A stretch of 64,000 nt of DNA from Lactarius indigo (Eukaryota > Basidiomycota > Agaricomycetes > Russulales > Russulaceae), in contig JAFKAC010000183.1 in NCBI GenBank assembly GCA_025766275.1, positions 1-64,000 of the forward strand. The letters are read 5' to 3'. Under the pieces are notes generated by a model. The model was not told the origin of the DNA, did no database searches, and was given only the letters and a program-made list of their open reading frames with translations. Position 1 is the stretch's first letter. The number at the start of each line of letters is the position of its first letter. Below are positions 24,817-36,100 of this stretch, piece by piece. The position numbers were made by a program, and so were the translations under genes.

Positions 24817-25261
24817 CAGAGATCGGAAGGCAAGTCCCCGCGCGGGTTCGTGGTGGTTGGATCGAAGGTTGGGTCACTGTGACTGTTTACGTTCGTAGGT
24901 CTGTGCCCGTCTTTACGTCGAGCGTGATGATAAAGAAGTGCTCACCTAAGTTCATAGGGAGTTCTCATGCCGTCGAGGCTCGTCCGGCCGCCCCGAAGGA
25001 GCTCTTATTGATGCTCTGTACACCAATCAACCTCTATCTTCATTGGCCCTACCCCGTCTCGCTCCCATTAAAAAGTTTACTGAAAGCGTCGAGGACGGCA
25101 TTCACAACGCGCATATAATTACATCCCATTTCACCATCGCTATATCCTCCGAATCCTCCAGTCGAGAGCAGCGCAGCTGGGTGCGCCCTCCGCGACTACA
25201 TCCGTAGAGATCGCTATAGTTGGGCCGAAGTTTCGGTTTTTGTAGCTGGACGTGCGCAGCA
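24817..25261. other. Insert between array units 1 and 2, unidentified coding-like fragment
   Basis: At about 24960-25130 a plus-strand frame reads like coding sequence (ELLIDALYTNQPLSSLAPSR followed by LAPIKKFTESVEDG) but has no start, no stop context and no family that I recognise. From about 25200 the sequence rejoins the repeated pre-unit flank (TTGGGCC-AAGTTTCGG), shared with 30430, 35600 and 40755. Confidence 0.4.
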
Positions 25262-25515
25262 GCGACCCCGCAGGGCCGCAGCAAAAGACGAGGTCATCCA
25301 CCGGTCATGACCTAGGCAACTTCGACACGGATGTCGTCTTGTGGTCCCGCAGCTTCCTCGAGGTGTCACCTAGACGGGGCGAGCAGTGAAACAAAGAGCT
25401 CGCCGGCAGCTGTTAGTACTGTAGAACAACAGAATTAGTTTTTCAGATGGGTCCTCGGCGACATTGTTTTTGGCCCTCTTTGACAAAGTTGGCACGTTGA
25501 CTGTCTGAACAGTCA
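25262..25515 (-). pseudogene. Decayed ARMC8 5' fragment in array unit 2
   Basis: On the minus strand the fragment begins MTVQTVNVPTLSKRAKNNV (from 25515), matching MTIQTVNVSTLKRVKNNV of the intact gene at 19997. The AAGTTGCC-CGACACGGATGTCGTC block corresponds to exon 2. Several bases are lost between and the frame is broken. It stops where the duplication breaks inside the gene. It has no coding potential as a whole but retains the former ARMC8 side of the shared promoter. Confidence 0.75.
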
Positions 25516-25619
25516 TTGTGGTAAATAAAAGGGGAAAGGGATTGAAAGGGAACGCGAGTGGGAAAACGGCATATCCAGGAACGGCGCCGCCTTCAGTTAC
25601 GGTCTGTTGTACTGTATGG

Positions 25620-25760
25620 TGGCCACATCGTCATTCTGAGGCTTTGCGGCTGCGCACACCTGCTGCGTACACCTGGCCCGCAGCTTTCGGAAACCCCTTT
25701 AATAAGAGTATCTGAACACCCCCGCGTTCCTTAGGCTACTCTACTCTTACATCCCCCCGC
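25620..25760 (+). promoter_or_regulatory. Core promoter of RdRP-2 with altered TATA
   Basis: It carries the same boxes as before RdRP-1 (GAGGCTTTGCGGCTGCGCACACC, then CCGCAGCTT), but the TATA box reads TTAATAAG (25699-25706). There is also a short internal duplication of the GCGTACACCTGGCCCGCAG region. Confidence 0.5.
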
Positions 25761-28700
25761 ATGGATATCAATCTCAAGCGTATAAGTTTCGATGCAGACC
25801 AGTACGACATTCGCAAAGCCGTGGAGCTCGTCCTGCACGGGCCTGACCTGTATGATCCCAACGACAGAGAAAACAAAGGGAGAAAACCTAACTTTCTAGT
25901 CGAGATGGGCGAGAGCCCCGCAGGCCGTATTCACAATGGGACTGCAATTCTCCACGTTGAGGCCAAGCTAGGCTTACGACTCCTCCGCTGGAACAGGGAG
26001 TCAGATGACCACAATATCGTTGTGTGCGGACAACCCCTCCGTATTTTCAACGCCTATAAGAAGCCTTCTTACAAAGTGAAGCAGACGCTTGAAAAAGCGC
26101 TGTATATCGACCCAGATCAAGATAAACTCCACACGCAAAAGAAAGAATATGCCAGCCAGATTTGTCTGCGTATCGCAAATATTCAAATTGGGGTCTGGTA
26201 CAGGGAAGCAAGTGCACCGCAAAGCCAAAGACGGGCCTTCTCGACAGAGTATGAGCGAGAGTTCCTCCGTCATAGCGCTGCATACATCACCGTCGTCTAC
26301 GAATATAGTCACATCCGCATTGACGTGAGTACCACTCTCTCCATTCACGCGCGTGTAACTGATGTCTGTCCTATTCAGATTGGGCAGCGAGAAACTGAAG
26401 AAGACCACTATATGATCATTATCAGATTCACCAGCATAAAAAAGCTCGGCATAGGTTACGATGAGTTTGGCCAACCCTGTGCGTATTTCCACCATCGGTG
26501 CTGTATGTCGCTGAGAGACGACCGCTGGCATCAGTCATCATATTTGACTTATTCGCGCCTCCAAATTTCGAGAAAGAGGGCTTCAACAACCGGGCTCCAG
26601 AGGGCGTAGAGCGAAAAGGGAAATTCAAGACGCGCGACCGCATTTGCACACTGGATGATGCACATGCTGCTATCGCTCCATATGCCCATCACCTGCGTGT
26701 CGTCCTGGCCGACCCCGACGACCTCCTCAAGTTCGAGAAGGTGTGCCACATCGCGGAGTGTGAACCACGCCCAATTCGCATCGCCCGAGTCGACGCTATG
26801 GCAAAGAAATTCTTCGCTCAGCGCGAACTGAACCACATCCAACGGTGGATAGAGACTATGACCTGGAAAAACGCGTTCCAGATTGAAGGGTACTTGCGGT
26901 GTGGCCTCCTCAATACGCAGGATCTCCTCCGTTCGTTGCAGAAACCAATAGAAGATGTTATTCGTGACTACGGCGACGAGGCTAGCGAGTTATTGCGTTT
27001 GTTTTCTGTGGAGCTCAAGATGCGCCAACAGCAGCAGCAGCAGCAACAGCAGCCGCAACAACAACTAGACGAAAACCCTGTGGACTGCCTCGCGCGGGTC
27101 CGCTCGAAGCACCCTACCCTCAAGCCCCTCCGCCTCGCGCAGGGGAACATATCCTGTCACCACGTCATCATCACTCCATCGCGCATCCTTCTCGAGGGTC
27201 CCTATGCAACCCAGTCCAACAGGGTCATCCGGCATTACCAGAAGCACGACCCCGCGCTTGTCGAGCGTTTCATACGCGTGGAGTTCCGTGATGAAGACCG
27301 CCTCCAATACCGTTGGGACGGAGACGTGGATGGCGCGTGGTTCCTCCAGCACCGCGTGGGGGGTATCTTGCGCGACGGCTTTACCATCGGTGGGCGTACA
27401 TTTGAGTTCCTCGCTTTTTCGATGAGCGCTCTACGGCAGCACTCGGTCTGGTTTGTGGCACCCTTCCGCGATCCCGTGGAGGGATACGTGACCGCGGACG
27501 CGATTCGTGCCTCTCTCGGGGACTTTACAAAGCTCCTCCGTACGCCGAGCAAGTACGCGGCGAGGATCGCACAGGCATTCACCGCGACGGACCCTAGCGT
27601 GAAGATTCGTCGCGACCAGTGGGAGGAACAGCCCGAATTGGGCCCTCACACGGATGGCGTCGGTACCATTTCTCCGGAGCTGGGCTCCATGATCTGGGAG
27701 GCAAAATGCAAGGCGTCTGGCAACATGCGTACGGACCGTGTCGAGCCGTCCGCGTATCAATTTCGATTCCTCGGATACAAGGGAGTGGTCGTCGTGGACC
27801 ACCGACTGGAAGGTATCAAGATGCGTTTGCGCGACTCGCAACACAAATTTCCGGTACATAACGTTGAAGAAGCCGAATTTGAGATCGCAAAGGAATTCAG
27901 TTACCCAAATCCGGTCCATCTGAATAGGTTCGTTTACATTGTGTTTGCTATGTCTGGGCTAACTCATACCGGACCATTTAGGCCCGCAGTGATGGCGCTG
28001 GAGGATCGCGGGGTCAAGAAAGAGGCGTTCATTGACCTCCAGGAAAACGCAAAAGCGAAGATCTACCTTTCTAGCGAATCATTAGAGGGGTTCACTGAGC
28101 AACTCAGGGTCCATAATATGGGCGGTCAATATCACTTGGCTTTCATACTCGAGCAGCTCAACAAGCTCGGACTTGATTTCAAGAATGGCGTCACCACAAC
28201 GACGATCGGGAGGCCGTTCTTCGAAAGTCTCCTTCGCTACTCAATGAACCATTCGCTTCGCGAGGTCAAGTTCAAGGCTCGCATCCCGGTTCCGAATAGC
28301 TATCAGCTAGTTGGCGTTGCCGACGAGGGTCAGGCGTATATTAACGAAGGCCTGAAGGAAGAGGATGTGTTCACTTTACAGCCAGGAAGAATATACGGTA
28401 GGTTTCTCGTTGGCCCCGCATGTACGTCAGCTTATACAATAGTATTTAGCATGTGTGCAAGAATCAGCACACGAGGACCCTGTATTCCTGAAGGGCGCTT
28501 GTCTTATTTCCAGGAGCCCGGTCATCCACCCCGGAGACGGTCAGTTTCTCTTGTCCTCTCTACTCAAAACGTATTACCGGTCTGACTTGTCCCATAGTGC
28601 AACGTGTCTACGCTGTCGGCGAGCCGCCAAAAGACAAGATTTGCTTCTTCCGTGGGTTGAAAAATGTCGTGGTCTTACCTGCCGTCGGTGCGTGACGACA

Positions 28701-29976
28701 GTCTCTTTAGTGCCTTTCGTTGTCTGAATAATTTGGTCTCAGGGGATCGTGCGTTGGCTTCTTGCCTTGCCGGAGGTGACCTAGATGGGTAAGTTGTATG
28801 TGTGCTCCAGGTACTGGTATTGTTTATGAGATCATCCAGGGATACCTACGACATCTACATTGGAAATCCGACCCTTCTCCCCACCATCCAAGCAGAACCG
28901 GCACCTTTGGGCGAGTCCAATGTGTGGACACTAAATGAAGACGAGCCAGACGCTACGGTCGATCACATTTGCAAATTTATCGTCGAGTACATCAACTCTG
29001 ATGTTATGGTACGTTCCTGCTAAGCAGTTATGTCCTCACAGAGGCTCACACGTTTTGTGTGAACCACAGGGTTTGCTAGCGAACCGGCATATAATCATCG
29101 CGGATCAGTCCAAGGTGTGACGTCATTTCGTCTGCGGTATTATCGCCTCAGGATTCTCATCTCCGATACTAGGACGGCGTATTCGACGACAGGTGCATGA
29201 GGCTCGCTACGTTGTGTAGCAAAGCCGTCGACTATGCAAAGAATGGCGTGCCTGTCGACATTTCGGGCAATAACCTCCCCAGCCCTTTGATCAAGTTCAA
29301 GCCGGACTGGGACAAGAAGGAGGTGACCGGCGCGCGGGAGTTAGAGTACTACGAGTCGGATCGAGCGCTAGGGCATATGTTCCGCGGCATCACGCTGCGC
29401 GACCCAAACGAGCCCATCGCCGGTTTCCCCACGACACCTCCTGGTCTGATTGCTCCTCTCGAAGACCCGATATCCCGCGCACTTGCCCCACTCGTCCAGA
29501 GTACGCTTAACACTACCACCACAAATACCACAGATACATCTCTGGAGCCACCTGGAGTAGAAATCTTAGAGCCAGAGGAGCTGCACGCGTGCTACGTACG
29601 CGAGATGCGCTACATCTGCGTGACGCACACCCTCGTCGACTCGCCGGACGTGCGCCTCAAAGAGGAGGAGGTCGTGCTGGGCACGATCCTCGCGACCACA
29701 ACGCAGCCACGCTGGCGCTCGGATCGCGCTTACCGTATGAGACTGCACAGCGGGGCGCTTGTTCGCGACATCCGCTCGCAGATCATCCCCAAGGCAAAGG
29801 AGGACGCCCCGACGGAGGAAGAGCTGCGCGCTGGGCTGCCGATCGCATGGAGGATGTGGTGCTGGGCGCAGCATCAGCGCGACAAGGACAAGGAGTTCAT
29901 TGAGGCCTTCTCGCTGATTGTTCTTGGAGTCGTGCTCGACTGCCTGAAGCGTCTCGGTGGACTCCCGGAAGCCTAG
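25761..29976 (+). CDS. RNA-dependent RNA polymerase, array copy 2
   Basis: Same ten-exon design and role in dsRNA synthesis as copy 1. It starts MDINLKRISFDADQYDIRKA; this DINLK/DQYD start is shared only with copy 4. The long exon carries ISCHHVIITPSRILLEGP and GYKGVVVVDHRL; the catalytic GGDLDG-D is formed by joining 28789 (GATGG, then GTAAGTT) to GATACCTACGAC near 28840. It ends at 29976 with RLGGLPEA. Intron 3 (54 nt, GTTCGT...TTTAG) is a multiple of three and has no stop, so the unspliced frame stays open from 26498 to 28585. The striking difference is a run of 13 codons (Q9-P-Q3, 27026-27064) between VELKMR and LDENPVDCL, where other copies have two or three residues. All splice sites read by eye are canonical. 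Confidence 0.88.
27026..27064 (+). repeat. CAG/CAA codon repeat encoding polyglutamine in RdRP-2
   Basis: Thirteen codons encode nine glutamines, one proline and three glutamines, as mixed CAA and CAG. The tract is absent from the other five RdRP genes at the same position (RMPQLDANP in copy 1, KMLQPDDDP in copies 3 and 5, KILRSDDDP in copy 4). Confidence 0.9.
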
Positions 29977-30461
29977 GGGCGCGCTGTTTCGACTTAATGA
30001 TTTTTGGATGTGTAAATGTACCACGGTAGGAAAGTAAATTGAGGGTGTACGATAGTTTGATTGTCTGAACGTAACAAAGGAAGCAGCGCATAGCACATGG
30101 TGATCGATGATGCATTTTTTTTAATGAAATCATAATCGTCTCTTCTCTGGTCAGAGTAGGAACCCGTCTGAGCCTCATCAACTAAAGCCCTGGAGTCTGG
30201 GATGTGAGCCTGTGAGAGCTGCATGCCAAGTGAAGTGAAGTCCGGGATAGGTATCACGCCGCCATTGTCATCAGTCTGTTGCCATCCTCGTCTTACAGTA
30301 GGCTGGCTCCTTTCTTCGAAAACTGAAAACCACTACTCCCGGTCCTCGAACGACTTCAGAAACATATTAAAAGAAAACATTAGTTACTGTACAGATACGT
30401 GTGTGTCAGTGGTCGCTATGATTGGGCCAAGGTTTCGGCCTTTTCAGACGAACGTGCGCCG

Positions 30462-30765
30462 CAGCGACCCCGCAGCATAAGATAAGGAGACCATGCAATC
30501 ATGACCTGGGCGGCTTCAGCACGGATATCGTCTTCGGCGTATTGTGATACCGCAGCTTCCTAGAGGGTGTCAAGACATTCCACAAGGTTGATACAATAAA
30601 GGGAAGTGGTGCCCCACAGTGGTCACGTAGACTGGGCGAGCAGTGAAGCAAAGAGCTCGACGGCGGTTGCCAATAGCCTGAGAACTAGTTTTGCAGACGG
30701 ATGTTTCGACGACATTGTCCTTGACCCTCTACGATGACACGTTGACCATCTGGACTATCATTGTC
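30462..30765 (-). pseudogene. Decayed ARMC8 5' fragment in array unit 3
   Basis: Homologous to 19718-19997. The block GACCTGGGCGGCTTC-GCACGGATATCGTCTTC and, further on, GACATTGTCCTTGACCCTCTAC-ATGACACGTTGACCATCTGG correspond to ARMC8 exons 2 and 1. An insertion (CGGCGTATTGTGATAC) and several indels break the frame. It is the remnant of the duplicated divergent gene. Confidence 0.72.
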
Positions 30766-30955
30766 GTAAACGAAAGGGGAAAACGAGTGGGAAAACGCGA
30801 TAGGATTCGGTAACTCCGCCTCATGCCAGTGGCCTCCATCAACGTTCTGAGGCTTCGCGGTTGCGCACCTTCGTCCGCAGCCTCCGGGAAATTTTCTTAT
30901 AAGAGCATCTGAGCACCAGTTTGTTCGTTCGGCTACTCTACTGCTACTTCCCCTC

Positions 30956-33900
30956 ATGGAGATCGAACTAAAACATATAAGTTTCGACGCAGACGTCTAT
31001 GATGTTCGCAAAGCCGTCGAGCTCGTCCTGCATGGACCCGACCTGTACGACCCCAACGATAGAGAAAATCGGGGGAGAAAGCCCAACTTTCTAATCGTCA
31101 TGGGCGAGAGCCCCGCGGGCCGTCTTCACAACGGGACTGCGATGCTCCGCGTTCCTGCCAAGCTAGGCTTACGACTCCTTCGATGGAACAGCGAGTCAGA
31201 CGACCACAACGTCGTTGTGTGCGGACAACCCCTCCATATTTACAACACCCATCGGAAGGTTCCTTACGACGTGAAGCAGACACTTGAAAAAACGCTCTAT
31301 GTCGGCCCGGAGCACGACAAGCTCCACATTCAAAAGAAAGAATATGCCAGCCAGACTCGTCTGCGTATCGCAAATGTTCAAATTGGGGTCTGGTACAGGG
31401 ACGCAAGCGCACCGCAAAACCGAAGACGGGCCTTCTCGACAGAGTATGAGCGAGAGTTCCTCCATCAGACCGCAGCATACATCACCGTCGTCTACGAATA
31501 CAACCACATCCGCATTGACATGAGTGACACCCTCTCCGTTCACACCTATATGCGTGTAACCAACGTCTATCTCTTCAGATCGGGCAGTGGGAAACTGAAG
31601 AGGGAATTCTCTTGATTATCGTCAAATTTGCCAACATAAAAATGCTCGGTACCGGTTACGACGAGTTTGGCCGACCCTGTGCGTATATTCACGATCTGTA
31701 CTGCGTGTGGCTGAGAGTAAATGGCCACCAGTCATCGTATTTGACTTGTTCGTGCCTCCAAATTTCGAGAAAGAGTGCCCGTCCTCAGAAGGAGTGAAGC
31801 GAAAAAGTCAATACAAGACTCGCGATCGCATTTCTACCTTGGACGATGGGCACGCCTCCGTTTCCCCATATGCTCATCACCTCCGTGTCATCCTAGCCGA
31901 CCCCAACGACCTTCTCAAGTTCGAGAAGGTGTGCCACGTCGCGGAGTGTGAACCACGCCCGATCCGCATTACTCGAGTTAATGCCCTGGCAAAGGGGTTC
32001 TTCACTCGCTGCGAACTGAATCATGTCCAACGCTGGGTAGAAACGATGGACTGGAAGATTGCGTTCCAGATCGAAGCCTACTTACGCTGTGGCCTCCTCA
32101 ATACCCACGATCTCCTCCACTCGTTGCAGGGACCAATAGAAGATGTGATTCGTGACTACGGCGACGAGGCCAGCGAATTATTGCGTCTGTTTTCAGTGGA
32201 GCTCAAGATGCTCCAACCGGACGACGACCCAGTCAACTGCCTCGCTCGCGTCCGTTCCAAGTACCCTACCCTCAGGCCCCTCCGGCTCGCGCAGGGGCAC
32301 ATCTCTTGTCACCATATCATCATCACTCCATCACGCATCCTTCTCGAGGGTCCTTATCCAACGCAGTCTAACCGGGTCATCCGACACTACCAGAGCCACA
32401 ACCCCGCACTCGTCGAGCATTTCATACGCGTGGAGTTTCGTGACGAGGACCGTCTCCAATATCACTGGGATGGGGAAGTAGACGGCTCGTGGTTCCTCCA
32501 GCACCGCGTAGGAGGTATCTTGCGTGACGGCTTCACTCTCGGCGGGCGTACATTCGAGTTCCTCGCTTATTCAATGAGTGCGCTGCGGGAGCATTCTTTC
32601 TGGTTCATGGCACCCTTCCGCGATCCCGTGGAGGGATACGTGACCGCAGAGAATATTCGCGCCTCTATCGGGGACTTTTCCAGGCTTCTCCGTACGCCCA
32701 GCAAGTACGCGGCAAGGATCGCGCAGGCATTTACCGCAACTGAGCCTAGCGTGAAGATCGGTCACGAAGAATGGGAAGAACAGCCCGAATTGGGTCCTCA
32801 CACGGATGGCGTCGGCACGATTTCTCCGGAGCTGGCTGCCAAGATCTGGGCGGCAAAATGCAATGCATCTGGCTACGTGCGTGGGGACCGTGTCGAGCCG
32901 TCCGCATACCAATTTCGATTCCTCGGATACAAGGGAGTGGTCGTCGTGGACCACCGACTGGAAGGTATCAAGATGCGTTTGCGCCAATCACAGTGCAAGT
33001 TTCCGGCACTCGACGATGAAAAAGCTGAATTTGAGATTGCGCGAGCATTCGATTACCCAAACCCCGTCCATCTGAACAGGTTCGTTGCCTTGTGTTTTCT
33101 ATGTCTAGGCCAACTCATACCGGATCATTTAGGCCCGCAGTGATGGCGCTGGAGGATCGCGGGGTCAAGAAAGAGGCGTTCATTGACCTTCAGGAAAACG
33201 CAAAAGCGAAGATCTACCTTTCTAGTGATTCATTAGAGGGGTTCACTGAGCAACTCAGGGTCCATAATATGGGCGACCAGTACCACCTGACCTTCATTTT
33301 CGAGCAGCTCAACAAGCTCGGACTTGACTTCCAGAATGGCATCAACAAGACGGCGATCGAAAGGCCATTCTTCGAAGGCCTTCTTCGTTATTTCATGAAT
33401 CACGCACTTCGCGAGGCCAAGTTCAAGGCCCGCATCCCGGTTCCGAAAGGCTATCAGCTAGTCGGAGTTGCAGATGAGGGCCGGGCGTATATCAACGAAG
33501 GCCTGAAGGAGGCGGATGTATTCACTCTCAGGCCGGGGTTCATCTACGGTACGTTTCTCGTTGGCTCCATAGGCACGTCGGCTTGCTTCTATAATGGTAT
33601 CTAGTTTGCGTGCAAGAATCAGCACACGAGGACCCTGTATTTCTGAAGGGCCCCTGCGTCATTTCCAGGAGCCCGGTCATCCACCCTGGAGATGGTCAGT
33701 TTCCCTTGTCTTCCCTACTCAAAACGTATTACCGGTCTGACTTGTCCTATAGTGCAATGTGTCTACGCTGTTGGCGAGCCGCCTAAAGACAAGATTTGCT
33801 TCTTCCACGGCTTGAAAAATGTCGTGGTCCTGCCTGCTGTGGGTGCGTAACGATGGTCCCGTTCGTACCTTTCATTCTCAGAATTTTGTTTCAGGGGCGC

Positions 33901-35113
33901 GTTCCTTGGCTTCGTGCCTTGCCGGAGGAGACCTGGATGGGTACGCTATAGTGTGCCCTGGACATTTATAGGTTCATAACATTCTCCAGAGATACGTACG
34001 ACATCTACTTTGGAAATCCAGCTCTTTCCCCCATAATCGGGGCAGACCCCGCGCCTCCTTTCGAGTCCAATGTGTGGAGACTAGAGGACAGCGAGCCAAA
34101 TGCTACAGTCCGTGACATTTGTAAATTTATCATCGAGTACATCAACTCTGATGTCATGGTACGTTCCCTGTTAGACGGTTATGCCCTCACGGAGGCTCAC
34201 GTTTTCTGCGAATCATAGGGTATGCTAGCGAACCGGCATATCACCATCACAGATCAGTCCAAGGTGTGATTTCATTTCTTCTACACTAATATCGCCTTAA
34301 CATCTCCAAAACTAGGACGGCATATTCGACGACAGGTGTATGAAGCTCGCTACGTTGTGTAGCAAAGCTGTCGACTATGCATCGAACGGGGTGCCTATCC
34401 ACATTTCAAGCAATAACATCCCAAAACTTTTGATCAAGTTCAGGCCGGACTGGGACAAGAAGGAGGTGACTGGCGCACAGGAGTTAGAGTACTACGAGTC
34501 GGATCGAGCGCTAGGGCACATGTTCCGCAGCATCACGCTGCGCGACCCAAACGAGCCCATCGCCGGTTTCCCCACGACATCTCCTGGTCTGATCGCTCCT
34601 CTCGAGGACCCGATATCGCGCGCGCTCGCCCCGCTCGTACAGAGCACACTCAACACTGCGACTATGACTACTACAACTCTGGAGCCACCGGCCGCGGATG
34701 TCCTAGAGCCGGAGGAGCTGTACGCGTGTTACGTACGCGAGATGCGCTACATCTGCGTAACTCATACGCTCGTCGATGCGCCCGGCGTGCGCCTCAAAGA
34801 GGAAGAGGTTGTGCTGGGCACGATCACCGCGACCACGACTCAGCCGCGCTGGCGCTCTGACCGCGCATACCGCATGAGACTGCACAGCGGGGCGCTCGTG
34901 CGCGACATCCGTTCGCAGATTATCCACAAGGCCAAGAAGGACACCATGACGGAGGAAGAGCTGCATGCTGGGCTTTCGATCGCTTGGGAGGTGTGGTGCT
35001 GGGCGCAACATCAGCGCGACAAGGACAAGGAGTTCATCGAGAGCTTCTCACTGATTGTTCTCGGGGTCGTGCTCGACTGCCTGAAGCGTCTCGGTGGACT
35101 CCCGGAGGCCTAG
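30956..35113 (+). CDS. RNA-dependent RNA polymerase, array copy 3, with mutated intron-1 donor
   Basis: The start MEIELKHISFDADVYDVRKA, exon order and end (RLGGLPEA at 35113) match the other copies. The TATA box is at about 30897. The catalytic GGDLDG-D is intact across intron 7 (GATGG near 33939, GATACGTACGAC near 33991). The intron-1 donor is changed: the other copies have GAC or GGC followed by GTGAGT/GTAAGT, but here GAC is followed by ATGAGT (AT at 31520-31521). The intron is 59 nt, so retention shifts the frame and stops within 20 codons (31615). No good alternative donor is visible. Downstream exons are open and conserved, so this is a recent lesion, a sequencing error, or a gene that starts or splices differently. 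One other change is IADQSK to ITDQSK. Treat as possibly a pseudogene. Confidence 0.72.
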
Positions 35114-35471
35114 GGGCGCGCTTTTTTGACTTGATGGTTTTTAGTTGTGTAAATGTACCATGAAGATGTACGATAGTTTGATTGTCAGGACGCAACAAAG
35201 GGAGCAGCGCATAGCCCATGGTGATCGGTAATGCATTTTTTATTGAAATCATAATCGTCTCTTCTCTGGTCAGAGTAGAAATGGTCAGAGTAGGAACCCG
35301 TCTGAACCTCATCAACTAAAGCCCTGGAGGATGAGATCTGAGATGTGGGCCTGCCAGTGTAGGAGCTGCATGCCAAGTGAAGCGAAGCCTGGGCCATCTG
35401 AGTCATCACGCCGCCATTGCCATCTGTGGCCAAGTCCGGTCCGGCTTCGGACACTTACGTTGGGCGTTGGG

Positions 35472-35509
35472 CTGGCTTCAACGACTTCTGGTTTCTGACT
35501 TGAAGCCAG
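35472..35509. repeat. Inverted repeat (hairpin) in the array spacer
   Basis: CTGGCTTCAA (35472-35481) and TTGAAGCCAG (35500-35509) form a perfect 10-bp stem with an 18-nt loop. A shorter version (GGCTTCAA/TTGAAGCC) occurs in the next spacer at about 40627-40662. Both lie just before a poly-T run and the ARMC8 fragment. Confidence 0.6.
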
Positions 35510-35639
35510 ACTAGCAAATCAACTAGCCCTCGAACGATTTCAGAAAAAATCTTTAGGCAATTTTTTTTTTTTTGCAGCGATGTGAGTCCCTGACATTTAG
35601 GGCTGATGTTTCGGTTTTTTAAGATGGATACGCGCCGCA

Positions 35640-35892
35640 GTGACCCCCGCAGCAAAAGATAAGGAGGTCATGACTTCGGCAGCTTCGACACGAATATCAT
35701 CTGGTGATCCCGCAGCTTCCTCGATGCATCAAGACATTTCACAAGGTCGATAATGGGAAGAGACGTGCCACAGTGGTCGCGTCGACGCGTCGACGTCCTG
35801 CTAGTTTCGCAGACAGATTTTCGACGACATTGTTCTTGACCCTCTTCAAAGTTGACATGCATTAACACATTGACTGTCCGAACTGTCATCAT
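35640..35892 (-). pseudogene. Decayed ARMC8 5' fragment in array unit 4
   Basis: From 35889 the minus strand reads MTVRTVNV, then shifts frame. Later LVKCLDASRKLRDHQMIFVS resembles LVKCLNAPEQFEEVAGSQDD of ARMC8 exon 2, with a deletion that moves it out of frame. The intron between the exons is shortened and replaced by a GTCGACGCGTCGAC palindrome (near 35780). Only the promoter-proximal part of the gene was duplicated. Confidence 0.75.
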
Positions 35893-36100
35893 AGTGAACG
35901 AAAAGGGAAATCGAGTGGGTAAACGCGATAGTATGTATTAACTACGCATCATGCCATCGGCCTTCTTCCAGGGACCTCCATCAACAATCTGAGGCTTGGC
36001 GGTTGCGCACCTTTGCCCGCAGCCTCCAGGAATTCATTTTATAAGAGCACTTGGGCACCAGCGTTTTCCTTAGGCTACTCTACTCTTACGTCTCCCCGCA

